From NCBI GenBank assembly GCA_018806915.1, contig JAGKQI010000071.1, positions 62,001 to 126,000 on the forward strand: 64,000 nucleotides of DNA, written 5' to 3'. Every line of letters begins with the position of its first letter. Positions within the stretch are counted from its first letter, which is position 1. The notes under the pieces are model-generated. The model worked only from the letters and a program-made list of their open reading frames with translations. It did no database searches and had not been told where the DNA came from. This DNA comes from Phytophthora colocasiae (taxonomy: Eukaryota > Oomycota > Peronosporomycetes > Peronosporales > Peronosporaceae). The translations under genes were made by a program, and so were the position numbers. This document shows, one piece after another, positions 1 to 11,131 of the stretch.

Positions 1-462
1 TTTATTTGAGTTAGTCCTCTTTGTCCTGCTTGTTCCTTCCTACTCCTGTAGCTCTCCTAGCGTCTCCCTCATTTGAGTTCATTTAACTATATGCATGTGC
101 AGCGGTCACACTTGAGTGGGACGGGCACGGGCCGTCGGCCAATCACAGTGTCCTGGGACGGACACACCCGATTGGGACGGACTCGGTCCATACTCAAAAC
201 CAGTTGGGACGGACACACCCGATTGTGACGGACACGGTCTGTCTCGTCAATGCATGTGATTATCCATGCTAATCACAGCTGTTGATCCGACTTTAACTGT
301 CTCGCCCAGTCATATCCACGCAACCCCAGGTGATCCGCCAATCAGGTCGCAGTATTCGCTTCACTTCAACTGCAGCCCCCCAGAGGAACGCGCCGCGCAC
401 GCGCAGACCGTGAGGCTCGTAGCAGGGGCCCAGCGAGTAGACAGCGAAGTGCAACCACAACA
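1..462 (-). repeat. 3' LTR of copia copy 1 (truncated by window)
   Basis: On the minus strand it starts TGTTGTGGTTGCACTTC at 462. It matches the LTRs at 4471-4968, 6148-6620 and 10634-11131. It carries several copies of GGGACGGACAC (about 110-245), including one more tandem unit (near 205-232) than the other LTRs, and a 12-bp GGTTGCGTGGAT segment that it shares only with the LTR at 6148-6620. Confidence 0.92.
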
Positions 463-471
463 CCCCCACTC
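463..471 (-). other. Polypurine tract, copia copy 1
   Basis: GAGTGGGGG on the minus strand lies directly before the 3' LTR, which is the expected place for the plus-strand primer of an LTR retrotransposon. The same nine bases precede the 3' LTR of copy 2. Confidence 0.8.
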
Positions 472-3400
472 AATTCGATGTCTCGAGCTTGGGGCCAACG
501 TTGCTCCGCATCATCAAGTAGCGTAGCGTCTTCGACGTCAGACCCTTCGTCATGTAGTCGGCGAGCTGGTTCTTGGTGTCGATGTACTCCAGCTCGACTT
601 CGTTGCTCACCACCTTCTCGCGAATGAAGTGGTAGCGAATGTCGATGTGCTTGGTGCGAGCTTGGTAACCGACGTTCTTAGCCAGGGCCATCGCACCTTG
701 GTTGTCCTCGTAGATCACGGTAGCCCCCACTTGTTCAGCACCAATGTCCTTCAGCAGTCGGCGCATCCAGACACACTCCTTCACACAGTCGCTCAGCGCC
801 ATGTACTCGGCCTCCGTTGAGCTGAGCGCGACAGTCTTCTGAAACGTAGAGCGCCACACCACGGGAGCACCGCACATCATAAGCATCATGCCGCTCACGG
901 ATCGACGGTCATCACGGTTGCCGGCCCAGTCCGCATCCGAGTAGGCGATGAGTTCCGTCCTAGTAGTCCGTCGTACGTGATGCCCGTCCTTGGTCATCAG
1001 TAGATAGCGAACCACCCGAATCGCGGCGTCCCAGTGCTTCTGTCCAGGATTTTCCAAGAACCGGCTCAACTTGGCAACAGCCACCGCAATGTCTGGTCGA
1101 GTTCCGCATGCCAGGTACATCAGACTACCAACTAGCGACCGGTAGGGCTTCGACCTCATCTTGGCCTTGTCAGCTTCGGTCTGCGGTTCGTCGACCTTGG
1201 TCAGATGCACACCTGGTTCCAGCGGAGACGCGTTCTCCTGTCCAAACCTCTTGATGATCGACTCAGCGTACGCTTGTTGGCTGATGCGTAGCGTTCTTCC
1301 CTCCATGTCGTAGTCGATCTCGATCCCGAGAATGAAGCGAGCACGGCCGATGACCTTGATCCGGAACTTCTCCGCGATTCCAGCCTTTACCGACGCAATG
1401 ACAGCCTTCTGCCGCGAGGCAATGAGCATGTCATCCACGTAGAGGCACACAATGCACTCGTCATCACCTTGACCGCGTGTGTAGATGCACGGGTCCGCGT
1501 CAGACTTGAATCCCATCCGCTTTAGGTGTGCGTCGATTGTCTCGTTCCAGACACACGATGTCTGCTTGAGTCCATACAAACTCTGAAGCAGCATGCACGA
1601 CGTCGTCTTCACCTTCCCGCTTCAGCCAGTGCCAACAGGTCTCGGAGTCCTTGAGGCAGCTCCATGTAGATCTCCTCCTCCAGTTTGCAGTACATGAACG
1701 CAGTATCGACGTCACACTGCTCAATCTCGAATCCTTCAGCGGCGCACTTCGCCAACGTGGCACGGATCGAGTTCAGGTAAGCCACTGGCGCGTATGTCTC
1801 CTCGTAGTCCACGCCGTGTCGTTGCGAATACCCCTTGGCTACGAGACGGGCCTTGTGCCGAATGACTTGTCCTTTCTCGTTGCGCTTCAACGCGAATACC
1901 CAACGGCAGCCGATAGGCCGCTGGCGTGCTGGTCTCGGTACCAACTTCCACGTCTTGTTGGCGACAAGAGACTTTAACTCGCTCTGCATCGCTCGCTTCC
2001 ATTCCACTTGGTCCGCACTTGCCATGGCTTCTTCATACGTCCGCGGGACCTCCTCCGTTGCAGCCATCGCTTGGCCACCTTCAATGGCGAGCTGTTCTTC
2101 GTGCACCTGAGCTCTGCCTTGGATCATCTTCTGTCGCTTCGTGCCTGATGTGGGCGGCGCCACGACCTGCTTCTTGCGGGCTCCAGCCTCTTCAGGATCC
2201 GTCGTCTCGTCAATGTGGCGAGCTCGCGACCGGGTAGTCATAGGATGGGTCGAACCGTATGACACAATCGCATCGTCTACACCCGCGTCACGTTGAAGTG
2301 GGATCACGTCACCAGCTTCAGCGACGGTTGGCACGAGTTGCTATGATTCCTCTGGCTGAAGTCCATCGTGGCTAGGCTCCGTAGCTGCGACTTCGTCGTC
2401 GTCCAGCTCAGACTTGGGCACCACGTGCTGCAGGCTCGTCGTCTCCATAAACTTGACAGTACGCACGATTTGCACCTTGCCTGTCGCCACATTAAGAACT
2501 CGGTATCCCTTGACACCATTCTCGTAGCCCATGAAACGACACTTGAAGGCCTTAGCATCCAGCTTGCGGCGCTTCTCGTCGGGGATGTGTGCGTAGCCAA
2601 GTGCACCAAACACCTTCATGTTCTTGAGCTGCGGCTTGGTCCCGTGCACAATTTCGTAGAGTGTCTTCACGTTGACCGAATTGGGGATCCGGTTGATGAT
2701 CCACGCCGCCGTGTTGACTGATTCAGCCCACCATTTCTTCTCGATGTCCTCGTGGTAGAGCATGCAGCTTTCCACCAGACTTCGGTTCATGCGCTCAGCC
2801 AGTCCATTCTGCTGAGGCGTGTACGGCACCGTCTTCTCGTGCTTGATGCCGCTGCGGTCGAGGTAGGCCCTGAATTGTTTGCCTGTGTACTCGCCGCCAT
2901 TGTCCGAACGTAGGCGCTTGATCGTCTTGCCTGTAGCGTTCTCCATTGCTGCCTTGTAGATCTTCAACTTGGACAGCACCTCCGATTTGGCCTTCATGAA
3001 GTAGACCGTCACGTGGCGTGAGTAGTCGTCAATGAAGGTCACGGCGTACGTGCAGCCACCGGGAGTCTTGGTCTGCATCGGACCCATCACATCCGTATGC
3101 ACCAAATCCAGTACGCCTGCACTCTTGACGAGCTTCTCCGGGTGTCGGGGATAGTCGTCGGCTCTCATCTTGCCCATGCAGCAGCCTGCGCAGACGTTGT
3201 CACTAGTGACGCCATCCGTAACACGAGGCACACCTTCTGCCATGGTCAGCAGCTGTTGTTCATAGCGCTTGAACGGGATGTGTCCGAGGCGGGCGTGCAC
3301 AATAGCCCACGGCTCCTTACGAGATGCCGTCGCCGCACGGCACACCTCGTCCCCTATTGTCTTCAACTTGTAGACGTTTCCACATCGCTTGCCTTCCATG

Positions 3401-4466
3401 ACGGTGACGTCGCCATAGCGAAAGACGCACTTGTCCTTGCTGATCTGCGCGACGACATCCTTCTCGGCCAGCTTCGCAACCGAGATGAGGCTTCCATCAA
3501 CTTCAGGGATGTACAACACATCCGACAGCGTAACAGACGTTCCGTCCATCAGCTTCAACCCGACGGTGCCCTTTGTAACTGCGTCGATCTTCGTACCGTC
3601 CGCGATAGTAATGCGGACCGGCGTCTTCAGCTCCATCATGGACACGAACTTGTCTCGGACGCTGGTCATGTGCGAGCTTGCACCGGAGTCCACAAACCAC
3701 TCCGTTTTCTCCATCGCACCCGTTGCCGTGAACGCGTAGTCAGAAGCTTGCTCTTGAGCCACTTGTCCACGTCCCGCGTCGTCCTTCTTCTTACGGCACT
3801 CGAACTCCTTGTGGCCAGCCTTCTTACAGTAGAAGCACTTGCTCGCGAATCGGTGCTTGCCGCCGTCCATCCTCTTCGTTGCGAACGCCTTCTCTTGAGC
3901 CGATGACGATTCATCCGAGGCTTCAACACCAGAGAGCGCTTGGATCGCGTACGAGAGTGTCATGTTCGGCGTGTTCACGAGCACGGCGCTGATTATCCGG
4001 TACTCGTCCGTCAAACTGCCGAGTAGGAGCACGAGCTGACGAGTCTCGTCCAGAGGCTCCCCAATCGTCTCCATCTGGAGCACGATCTCCTTGAACCGGT
4101 CCACATGCGTTGCGAACCGCGTACCGGGCTCCATCTTGAAGTTGTGCAACTTCTTGGTGACGAGGAGTCGGTTCTTGATCGTGTTCCGGTTGAACTGCTC
4201 CTGGAGCATGGTCCACGCGTCCATCGCAGTCATTGCACCACGGATGTAGACTTGGAACGTGAGGCTGACGTCACCAGCAATCACGCCAAGGGCCTTCAGA
4301 TCGTCGGTCTTCCATGCGTCCGTGGTGCGGTTGCTCACCGGGTCGAACTCCGCCTTGATGATGTGGGGGCAGCAGTCCCTTGCGAGAGCTTCATCCGCAT
4401 GTTGAACTCCCAGTGGAAGTAGTTGTCTTCCACGAGCTTGACGGTGTCCGCGTAGCTTGGGCTCAT
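470..4466 (-). pseudogene. copia gag-pol polyprotein, disrupted
   Basis: The remains encode Gag with a CCHC knuckle (CFYCKKAGHKEFEC), aspartic protease (WFVDSGASSHMT), integrase (HARLGH, CAGCCMGK, DNGGEYTG, QQNGLAERMNR), reverse transcriptase (YVDDMLIA) and RNase H (DADWAGN). Compared with copy 2 it has an extra base in a G run at 4365-4369 that shifts frame about 32 codons into Gag. A +1 and a -2 change at about 1589-1616 shift frame inside RT. Two small deletions at about 963-994 cancel out but alter about nine residues. An in-frame TAG at 2341-2343, just after the integrase part, is shared with copy 2. The integrase has the usual DDYSR where copy 2 has DDCSR. The ATG at 4464-4466 lies inside the primer-binding site. 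The copy is judged inactive. Confidence 0.9.
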
Positions 4467-4470
4467 AACC
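4459..4470 (-). other. Primer-binding site, copia copy 1
   Basis: GGTTATGAGCCC follows the 5' LTR directly. Its complement, GGGCUCAUAACC, matches the anticodon arm of initiator tRNA-Met (CAU anticodon), not the tRNA 3' end. This is the half-tRNA type of primer known from Drosophila copia. Confidence 0.65.
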
Positions 4471-4968
4471 AATTGAGAGTGGCGAATGAGGCTTGTTGTC
4501 GATGTGAGCAGAAGGAAGGAAATCTGAAAGTGAGTTTATTTGAGTTAGTCCTCTTTGTCCTGCTTGTTCCTTCCTACTCCTGTAGCTCTCCTAGCGTCTC
4601 CCTCATTTGACTTCATTTAACTATATGCATGTGCAGCGGTCACACTTGAGTGGGACGGGCACGGGCCGTCGGCCAATCACAGTGTCCTGGGACGGACACA
4701 CCCGATTGGGACGGACACGGTCCATACTCAAAACCAGTTGGGACGGACACGGTCTGTCTCGTCAATGCATGTGATTATCCATGCTAATCACAGCTGTTGA
4801 TCCGACTTCAACTGTCTCGCCCAATCATATCCAGGTGATCCGCCAATCAGGGCGCAGTATTCGCTTCACTTCAACTGCAGCCCCCCCAGAGGCACGCGCC
4901 GCGCACGCGCAGACCGTGAGGCTCGTAGCAGGGGCCCAGCGAGTAGACAGCGAAGTGCAACCACAACA
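4471..4968 (-). repeat. 5' LTR of copia copy 1
   Basis: This 498-bp LTR begins TGTTGTGG at 4968 and ends CTCTCAATT at 4471. It has the same length as the 3' LTR of copy 2 and, like it, lacks the 12-bp GGTTGCGTGGAT segment. Repeated GGGACGGACAC motifs at 4686-4755 and a TATA-like stretch (CATATAGTTAAAT on the minus strand, about 4615-4628) are candidate promoter elements. Confidence 0.92.
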
Positions 4969-6142
4969 ACTACTGGTATACTGCATTCGACTCGCAATGG
5001 CGCGTAACAAACGGTTATGTTGTGGGCGTTCCGTACTATCAAAAAGAAGGAGGTAGTTCCTCAGCCCCAAGCACCGGGGACATTTTGCATGGCATAAGTT
5101 AGAACTCCTTGTTAGTTTTGTGTATTAGTTGTCGTATCAAATCCAAAATCAAGAAGAGTAAAGGATACAGAATTCCTCTCCAACTTTTACCATTCTTGTA
5201 CGCCTACCGAAGCGAATCTATTGCGCTATGCTTGTGTTCCATCACCAAGTCGACTACCATGGTAACTCGTGTCAGTACGAATGAGTGAGACTCTCACTGA
5301 GAGTACTACCTTCATCTACAGAATGGTGTCGGTGGTCGAGTTGTTGCCATGGATTCATCTCCACTCCTCTCTCTCTCTGTAGCTCACCGCGATGAGTTGA
5401 CCCCCTTACAGTCATTCGCAAACTTGCACAATGCTGAATATCACGGACTCGACGTGTTGGTACGGCCTGACACAGACCGATGAGGGCTGCATACGTACGC
5501 TGGCGTTTTACGATCCGAGCAGCTACCAAGCCTCTCAAATCGGCTACTGCGTTGCTGGAGCCTTGAGCTTCATGGCAAGTGCTTTCATGACCACTTTGGC
5601 CTCCAACACGATAGTCAGTGCTGTGGTGCTTGTGGTCATCTTCCTCGTTTCGAGAACCAGAAGAAGAGTCAAATGCCCAGTTCTTTGTCAGAGCGCATGA
5701 TGAACCGCCCCTTCAATATGGAAACGCTAAGCGACGATGAAGATGGCGTTCCAGTTGTCCACGAGCCGAAGTAAATTCGCCGTCGTCCGGAAACCGGACA
5801 TGCCACTAAGATCAAGAAAATTTTCTATGTCGCTGTGCATTGTCATTGCTGGGCAGATGTACATGGCAGTTGTGCGTACATTGAGCAGCTGCTCGAAAAC
5901 GCATTTGGTCCCTTCTCACGAAGTTCCGCCTATCATCTCGTTGAAACTCTTTAACAACTCGATTCCGAACCACCGACTGCTCAAGTTTACCCCCCCTTAA
6001 TATCGAACTTAGATTCCTCGTACGAAATGGCGAATTGCTCAAGTTATTCAAGGTTTGATATCTGAAGTCGTAGTTAGCCAAAACGAGAAGTCCGATAATT
6101 GTTAATCAACTAAATTCTTCTTTCACTTCATCTTCCCTCCGG
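4969..6142. other. Unique spacer between inverted copia copies, with a possible broken gene
   Basis: No intact gene is recognised. Fragments in two frames on the plus strand may be remains of one small membrane protein. An ATG at 5349 opens MDSSPLLSLSVAHRDE. A second frame (from about 5431) holds a hydrophobic helix (SAVVLVVIFLVSR). The first frame then resumes with an acidic tail ending HEPK and a TAA at 5772-5774. Joining them needs two frame changes, so either this is a pseudogene or introns were missed. I do not recognise the family. The rest (5775-6142) shows nothing. Confidence 0.3.
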
Positions 6143-6147
6143 CTGAC
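6143..6147 (+). repeat. Target-site duplication of copia copy 2 (left)
   Basis: CTGAC here is repeated at 11132-11136 immediately after the 3' LTR; 5 bp is the usual size for copia integrases. Confidence 0.85.
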
Positions 6148-6620
6148 TGTTGTGGTTGCACTTCACGGTCTGCGCGTGCGCGGCGCGTGCCTCTTTGGGG
6201 CTGCAGTTAAAGTGAAGCGAATACAGCGATCTGATTGGCGGATCACCTGGGGTTGCGTGGATATGACTGGGCGAGACAGTTGAAGTCGGATCAACAGCTG
6301 TGATTAGCATGGATAATCACATGCATTGACGAGACAGACCGTGTCCGTCCCAACTGGTTTTGAGTATGGACCGTGTCCGTCCCAATCGGGTGTGTCCGTC
6401 CCAGGACACTGTGATTGGCCGACGGCCCGTGCCCGTCCCACTCAAGTGTGACCGCTGCACATGCATATAGTTAAATGAAGTCAAATGAGGGAGACGCTAG
6501 GAGAGCTACAGGAGTAGGAAGGAACAAGCAGGACAAAGAGGACTAACTCAAATAAACTCACTTTCAGATTTCCTTCCTTCTGCTCACATCGACAACAAGC
6601 CTCATTCGCCACTCTCAATT
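6148..6620 (+). repeat. 5' LTR of copia copy 2
   Basis: 473 bp, TGTTGTGG..CAATT. Relative to the 3' LTR it lacks about 33 bases after GGTTGCACTTC and has an extra GGTTGCGTGGAT, shared with the LTR at 1-462. GTGTCCGTCCC is repeated at 6340-6405. Confidence 0.93.
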
Positions 6621-6632
6621 GGTTATGAGCCC
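6621..6632 (+). other. Primer-binding site, copia copy 2
   Basis: GGTTATGAGCCC, identical to copy 1 and adjacent to the LTR end. It is complementary to the initiator tRNA-Met anticodon arm. The ATG inside it (6625-6627) is also the first in-frame Met of Gag, so the Gag start is the complement of the CAU anticodon. Confidence 0.65.
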
Positions 6633-9600
6633 AAGCTACGCGGACACCGTCAAGCTCGTGGAAGACAACTACTTCCACTGGGAGTTCAACATGCGGATGA
6701 AGCTCTCTCGCAAGGGACTGCTGCCCCACATCATCAAGGCGGAGTTCGACCCGGTGAGCAACCGCACCACGGACGCATGGAAGACCGACGATCTGAAGGC
6801 CCTTGGCGTGATTGCTGGTGACGTCAGCCTCACGTTCCAAGTCTACATCCGTGGTGCAATGACTGCGATGGACGCGTGGACCATGCTCCAGGAGCAGTTC
6901 AACCGGAACACGATCAAGAACCGACTCCTCGTCACCAAGAAGTTGCACAACTTCAAGATGGAGCCCGGTACGCGGTTCGCAACGCATGTGGACCGGTTCA
7001 AGGAGATCGTGCTCCAGATGGAGACGATTGGGGAGCCTCTGGACGAGACTCGTCAGCTCGTGCTCCTACTCGGCAGTTTGACGGACGAGTACCGGATAAT
7101 CAGCGCCGTGCTCGTGAACACGCCGAACATGACACTCTCGTACGCGATCCAAGCGCTCTCTGGTGTTGAAGCCTCGGATGAATCGTCATCGGCTCAAGAG
7201 AAGGCGTTCGCAACGAAGAGGATGGACGGCGGCAAGCACCGATTCGCGAGCAAGTGCTTCTACTGTAAGAAGGCTGGCCACAAGGAGTTCGAGTGCCGTA
7301 AGAAGAAGGACGACGCGGGACGTGGACAAGTGGCTCAAGAGCAAGCTTCTGACTACGCGTTCACGGCAACGGGTGCGATGGAGAAAACGGAGTGGTTTGT
7401 GGACTCCGGTGCAAGCTCGCACATGACCAGCGTCCGAGACAAGTTCGTGTCCATGATGGAGCTGAAGACGCCGGTCCGCATTACTATCGCGGACGGTACG
7501 AAGATCGACGCAGTTACAAAGGGCACCGTCGGGTTGAAGCTGATGGACGGAACGTCTGTTACGCTGTCGGATGTGTTGTACATCCCTGAAGTTGATGGAA
7601 GCCTCATCTCGGTTGCGAAGCTGGCCGAGAAGGATGTCGTCGCGCAGATCAGCAAGGACAAGTGCGTCTTTCGCTATGGCGACGTCACCGTCATGGAAGG
7701 CAAGCGATGTGGAAACGTCTACAAGTTGAAGACAATAGGGGACGAGGTGTGCCGTGCGGCGACGGCATCTCGTAAGGAGCCGTGGGCTATTGTGCACGCC
7801 CGCCTCGGACACATCCCGTTCAAGCGCTATGAACAACAGCTGCTGACCATGGCAGAAGGTGTGCCTCGTGTTACGGATGGCGTCACTAGTGACAACGTCT
7901 GCGCAGGCTGCTGCATGGGCAAGATGAGAGCCGACGACTATCCCCGACACCCGGAGAAGCTCGTCAAGAGTGCAGGCGTACTGGATTTGGTGCATACGGA
8001 TGTGATGGGTCCGATGCAGACCAAGACTCCCGGTGGCTGCACGTACGCCGTGACCTTCATTGACGACTGCTCACGCCACGTGACGGTCTACTTCATGAAG
8101 GTCAAATCGGAGGTGCTGTCCAAGTTGAAGATCTACAAGGCAGCAATGGAGAACGCTACAGGCAAGACGATCAAGCGCCTACGTTCGGACAATGGCGGCG
8201 AGTACACAGGCAAACAATTCAGGGCCTACCTCGACCGCAGCGGCATCAAGCACGAGAAGACGGTGCCGTACACGCCTCAGCAGAATGGACTGGCTGAGCG
8301 CATGAACCGAAGTCTGGTGGAAAGCTGCATGCTCTACCACGAGGACATCGAGAAGAAATGGTGGGCTGAATCAGTCAACACGGCGGCGTGGATCATCAAC
8401 CGGATCCCCAATTCGGTTAACGTGAAGACACTCTACGAAATTGTGCACGGGACCAAGCCGCAGCTCAAGAACATGAAGGTGTTTGGTGCACTTGGCTACG
8501 CACACATCCCCGACGAGAAGCGCCGCAAGCTGGATGCTAAGGCCTTCAAGTGTCGTTTCATGGGCTACGAGAATGGTGTCAAGGGATACCGAGTTCTTAA
8601 TGTGGCGACAGGCAAGGTGCAAATCGTGCGTACTGTCAAGTTTATGGAGACGACGAGCCTGCAGCACGTGGTGCCCAAGTCTGAGCTGGACGACGACGAA
8701 GTCGCAGCTACGGAGCCTAGCCACGATGGACTTCAGCCAGAGGAATCATAGCAACTCGTGCCAACCGTCGCTGAAGCTGGTGACGTGATCCCACTTCAAC
8801 GTGACGCGGGTGTAGACGATGCGATTGTGTCATACGGTTCGACCCATCCTATGACTACCCGGTCGCGAGCTCGCCACATTGACGAGACGACGGATCCTGA
8901 AGAGGCTGGAGCCCGCAAGAAGCAGGTCGTGGCGCCGCCCACATCAGGCACGAAGCGACAGAAGATGATCCAAGGCAGAGCTCAGGTGCACGAAGAACAG
9001 CTCGCCATTGAAGGTGGCCAAGCGATGGCTGCAACGGAGGAGGTCCCGCGGACGTATGAAGAAGCCATGGCAAGTGCGGACCAAGTGGAATGGAAGCGAG
9101 CGATGCAGAGCGAGTTAAAGTCTCTTGTCGCCAACAAGACGTGGAAGTTGGTACCGAGACCAGCACGCCAGCGGCCTATCGGCTGCCGTTGGGTATTCGC
9201 GTTGAAGCGCAACGAGAAAGGACAAGTCATTCGGCACAAGGCCCGTCTCGTAGCCAAGGGGTATTCGCAACGACACGGCGTGGACTACGAGGAGACATAC
9301 GCGCCAGTGGCTTACCTGAACTCGATCCGTGCCACGTTGGCGAAGTGCGCCGCTGAAGGATTCGAGATTGAGCAGTGTGACGTCGATACTGCGTTCATGT
9401 ACTGCAAACTGGAGGAGGAGATCTACATGGAGCTGCCTCAAGGACTCCGAGACCTGTTGGCACTGGCTGAAGCGGAAGGTGAAGACGACGTCGTGTGCAT
9501 GCTGCTTCAGAGTTTGTATGGACTCAAGCAGACATCGTGTGTCTGGAACGAGACAATCGACGCACACCTAAAGCGGATGGGATTCAAGTCTGACGCGGAC

Positions 9601-10626
9601 CCGTGCATCTACACACGCGGTCAAGGTGATGACGAGTGCATTGTGTGCCTCTACGTGGATGACATGCTCATTGCCTCGCGGCAGAAGGCTGTCATTGCGT
9701 CGGTAAAGGCTGGAATCGCGGAGAAGTTCCGGATCAAGGTCATCGGCCGTGCTCGCTTCATTCTCGGGATCGAGATCGACTACGACATGGAGGGAAGAAC
9801 GCTACGCATCAGCCAACAAGCGTACGCTGAGTCGATCATCAAGAGGTTTGGACAGGAGAACGCGTCTCCGCTGGAACCAGGTGTGCATCTGACCAAGGTC
9901 GACGAACCGCAGACCGAAGCTGACAAGGCCAAGATGAGGTCGAAGCCCTACCGGTCGCTAGTTGGTAGTCTGATGTACCTGGCATGCGGAACTCGACCAG
10001 ACATTGCGGTGGCTGTTGCCAAGTTGAGCCGGTTCTTGGAAAATCCTGGACAGAAGCACTGGGACGCCGCGATTCGGGTGGTTCGCTATCTACTGATGAC
10101 CAAGGACGTGGGCATCACGTACGACGGACTACTAGGGACGGAACTCATCGCCTACTCGGATGCGGACTGGGCCGGCAACCGTGATGACCGTCGATCCGTG
10201 AGCGGCATGATGCTTATGATGTGCGGTGCTCCCGTGGTGTGGCGCTCTACGTTTCAGAAGACTGTCGCGCTCAGCTCAACGGAGGCCGAGTACATGGCGC
10301 TGAGCGACTGTGTGAAGGAGTGTGTCTGGATGCGCCGACTGCTGAAGGACATTGGTGCTGAACAAGTGGGGGCTACCGTGATCTACGAGGACAACCAAGG
10401 TGCGATGGCCCTGGCTAAGAACGTCGGTTACCAAGCTCGCACCAAGCACATCGACATTCGCTACCACTTCATTCGCGAGAAGGTGGTGAGCAACGAAGTC
10501 GAGCTGGAGTACATCGACACCAAGAACCAGCTCGCCGACTACATGACGAAGGGTCTGACGTCGAAGACGCTACGCTACTTGATGATGCGGAGCAACGTTG
10601 GCCCCAAGCTCGAGACATCGAATTGA
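6625..10626 (+). CDS. copia gag-pol polyprotein with internal UAG
   Basis: One frame of 1,334 codons runs from the ATG in the PBS to TGA at 10624-10626, interrupted only by TAG at 8749-8751. Before the TAG: Gag (EDNYFHWEFNMRMKLSRKG, CCHC CFYCKKAGHKEFEC), protease DSGASSH and integrase (HARLGH, CAGCCMGK, DNGGEYTG, QQNGLAERMNR). After it: reverse transcriptase (KARLVAKGYSQ, YVDDMLIA) and RNase H (DADWAGN, EDNQGAMALAKN). The codon after TAG is CAA, as in leaky stops of some plant viruses, and the same TAG is present in copy 1. It could be programmed readthrough or a shared nonsense mutation carried by trans-complementation. The integrase reads DDCSR where copia elements, including copy 1, usually have DDYSR. 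RNA- and protein-level activity cannot be judged from sequence. Confidence 0.9.
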
Positions 10627-10633
10627 GTGGGGG
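10625..10633 (+). other. Polypurine tract, copia copy 2
   Basis: GAGTGGGGG directly precedes the 3' LTR and overlaps the gag-pol TGA (10624-10626). Confidence 0.8.
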
Positions 10634-11131
10634 TGTTGTGGTTGCACTTCGCTGTCTACTCGCTGGGCCCCTGCTACGAGCCTCACGGTCTACGAGTGCG
10701 CGGCGCGTGCCTCTGGGGGGGCTGCAGTTGAAGTGAAGCGAATACTGCGACCTGATTGGCGGATCACCTGGATATGATTGGGCGAGACAGTTGAAGTCGG
10801 ATCAACAGCTGTGATTAGCATGGATAATCACATGCATTGACGAGACAGACCGTGTCCGTCCCAACTGGTTTTGAGTATGGACCGTGTCCGTCCCAATCGG
10901 GTGTGTCCGTCCCAGGACACTGTGATTGGCCGACGGCCCGTGCCCGTCCCACTCAAGTGTGACCGCTGCACATGCATATAGTTAAATGAAGTCAAATGAG
11001 GGAGACTCTAGGAGAGCTACAGGAGTAGGAAGGAACAAGCAGGACAAAGAGGACTAACTCAAATAAACTCACTTTCAGATTTCCTTCCTTCTGCTCACAT
11101 CGACAACAAGCCTCATTCGCCACTCTCAATT
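10634..11131 (+). repeat. 3' LTR of copia copy 2
   Basis: 498 bp, TGTTGTGG..CAATT, followed by the CTGAC duplication. In length and indel pattern it matches the 5' LTR of copy 1 rather than its own 5' LTR. Confidence 0.93.

Larger units (their letters stand above)
1..4968 (-). mobile_element. Ty1/copia LTR retrotransposon, copy 1 (decayed, left edge cut)
   Basis: This full-length copia-type element lies on the minus strand: 5' LTR at 4471-4968, primer-binding site at 4459-4470, gag-pol at 470-4466, polypurine tract at 463-471 and 3' LTR at 1-462. The window begins about 64 bases inside the 3' LTR, so its outer end and left target duplication are missing. The domain order protease, integrase, RT, RNase H identifies Ty1/copia rather than gypsy. 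It is nearly identical to the plus-strand copy at 6148-11131 but has several indels in coding sequence, so it cannot make its own polyprotein. The sequence right after the 5' LTR (ACTAC) would be half of the target duplication but cannot be matched inside the window. Confidence 0.93.
6148..11131 (+). mobile_element. Ty1/copia LTR retrotransposon, copy 2 (near-intact)
   Basis: The element is complete: 5' LTR 6148-6620, PBS 6621-6632, gag-pol 6625-10626, PPT 10625-10633, 3' LTR 10634-11131. It is bounded by a 5-bp target duplication, CTGAC, at 6143-6147 and 11132-11136. Coding sequence is open throughout except for one in-frame TAG. The two LTRs differ by indels (473 versus 498 bp), which is more than expected for a fresh insertion with such well-preserved coding sequence. 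It is inserted just upstream of a truncated laccase, and the flanks rejoin without any upstream laccase sequence, so the laccase had already lost its 5' half. Confidence 0.95.

Noticed and set aside
3097..3906. 269-codon plus-strand ORF
   Set aside because: Exact antisense of the copia gag-pol; the same shadow occurs at 7186-7995 in the other copy.
8749..8751. Alternative genetic code (TAG or TAA read as sense)
   Set aside because: All conserved host genes end in ordinary stops at expected lengths and carry no internal TAG or TAA; only mobile-element genes do.
1..11131. Inversion of the spacer by recombination between the two copia copies as cause of LTR mosaicism
   Set aside because: Copy 2 has matching CTGAC on both sides, which such an inversion would have separated.
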